A stretch of 42,749 nt of DNA from an uncultured Clostridia bacterium (GTDB lineage: Bacteria > Bacillota > Clostridia > Christensenellales > Borkfalkiaceae). Both the position numbers and the translations under genes were made by a program. Below are positions 42,467 to 42,749 of this stretch, one piece after another. Location of the stretch: positions 1-42,749 of the forward strand of contig CALVXG010000018.1 of NCBI GenBank assembly GCA_944368925.1, read 5' to 3'. The notes under the pieces were generated by a model. It saw nothing but the letters and a program-made list of their open reading frames with translations. It searched no databases and was not told where the DNA came from. Position 1 is the stretch's first letter. Every line of letters begins with the position of its first letter.

Positions 42467-42564
42467 TTTTTGACGTTTTGCGTCAAGGCTCTCCGAGCGC
42501 GAACTGACATGCCCGCGCATGTTCCTTTCCGTTCACTGTGCCGCTTTTGCGCGTGCTCCACTTC

Positions 42565-42632
42565 TCTCTGCAGGGACAGCAACAAAAAAAGAACCGCTTT
42601 TGCGGTTCCTTTCTGTTGGCTGCCCCTGACAG
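42565..42632 (-). repeat. tRNA-Asn 3' end and terminator (copy B, attached to the intact tRNA)
   Basis: The partner of the repeat at 42399-42466, 166 bp away. Its right end overlaps the 3' end of the intact tRNA-Asn gene. Confidence 0.8.
42585..42612 (-). terminator. Intrinsic terminator of the rRNA-tRNA operon
   Basis: On the minus strand GGAACCGC-AAAA-GCGGTTC is followed by seven T, directly after tRNA-Asn. Confidence 0.85.
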
Positions 42633-42692
42633 ACTCGAACTGACGACACTTCGGTTAACAGCCGAATGCTCTACCGACTGAGCTAAGGGGCA
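42617..42692 (-). tRNA. tRNA-Asn (anticodon GTT)
   Basis: 76 nt including an encoded CCA. The acceptor stem TGCCCCT/AGGGGCA, D-arm GCTC...GAGC, anticodon stem TTCGG/CCGAA with loop CTGTTAA and TTCGAGT loop are visible. One T-stem pair appears mismatched. It follows a 5S rRNA gene. Confidence 0.93.
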
Positions 42693-42698
42693 ATATGG

Positions 42699-42749
42699 AT
42701 GCGGCAACTACCTATCCTCCCGGAGGGTGATCCTCAAGTACTTTCGGCG
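42699..42749 (-). rRNA. rrf: 5S rRNA, 3' end only (continues beyond the window)
   Basis: The minus-strand sequence CGCCGAAAGTACTTGAGGAT, later GGGAGGATAGGTAGTTGCCG, matches the conserved 3' part of bacterial 5S rRNA. An rRNA operon is expected to the right. Confidence 0.85.

Noticed and set aside
1-42749. CRISPR array, insertion sequence or recognised riboswitch
   Set aside because: No regularly spaced direct repeats, no transposase other than the serine recombinase, and no known riboswitch core seen by eye; a covariance-model search would be decisive.

Overview
The window looks like chromosomal DNA of a Gram-positive bacterium of the Bacillota, most likely a gut-type Clostridia lineage. This rests on strong Shine-Dalgarno sites, SigA-type promoters (TTGACA/TATAAT), a PTS with HPr and enzyme I, lipobox lipoproteins without outer-membrane partners, BspA-like leucine-rich repeats and a clostridial-style large serine recombinase. 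No species can be named from the sequence. Nearly all genes from about 2.3 kb rightward lie on the minus strand.

Region 1 (1 to about 2290) is the right-hand end of an integrated mobile element. It carries a small resolvase-like protein without the catalytic serine, a 55-residue ORF and a complete large serine recombinase. Immediately after the recombinase a xylulokinase gene begins in the opposite orientation but is cut off after its N-terminal half, so xylB is probably the integration target and the rest of it should lie beyond the other end of the element.

Region 2 (2284-6451) is a sugar-acid/pentose operon: eda (KDPG aldolase), kdgK, a fucose/arabinose-isomerase-family gene and the truncated xylB, behind a good promoter and a long leader.

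Region 3 (6537-13226) is a sucrose module. A LacI-type repressor controls a PTS permease (EIIBCA) and a GH32 sucrose-6-phosphate hydrolase, which share an operon with ptsH and ptsI. Three copies of one palindrome mark the repressor's operators. The HPr has Arg where the regulatory Ser46 normally is.

Region 4 (13884-39783) is a 26-kb surface-protein and peptide-uptake block, all on the minus strand. It holds two giant lipoproteins (1278 and 1674 aa), a 90-aa membrane protein, a 416-aa lipoprotein, a complete oligopeptide ABC importer (oppA, B, C, D, F) and a 2467-aa membrane-anchored subtilase fused to Ig-like and leucine-rich repeats. The part from 30484 to 14041 is tightly spaced and ends at a strong terminator. 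The simplest reading is a proteolysis-and-import system: protein is cut at the surface and the peptides are taken up.

Region 5 (39620-42749) is mostly non-coding with a DUF2798-like membrane protein and a small lipoprotein. It ends in tRNA-Asn and the 3' end of a 5S rRNA, so an rRNA operon lies just to the right. A duplicated piece of the tRNA 3' end plus its terminator sits downstream of the tRNA.
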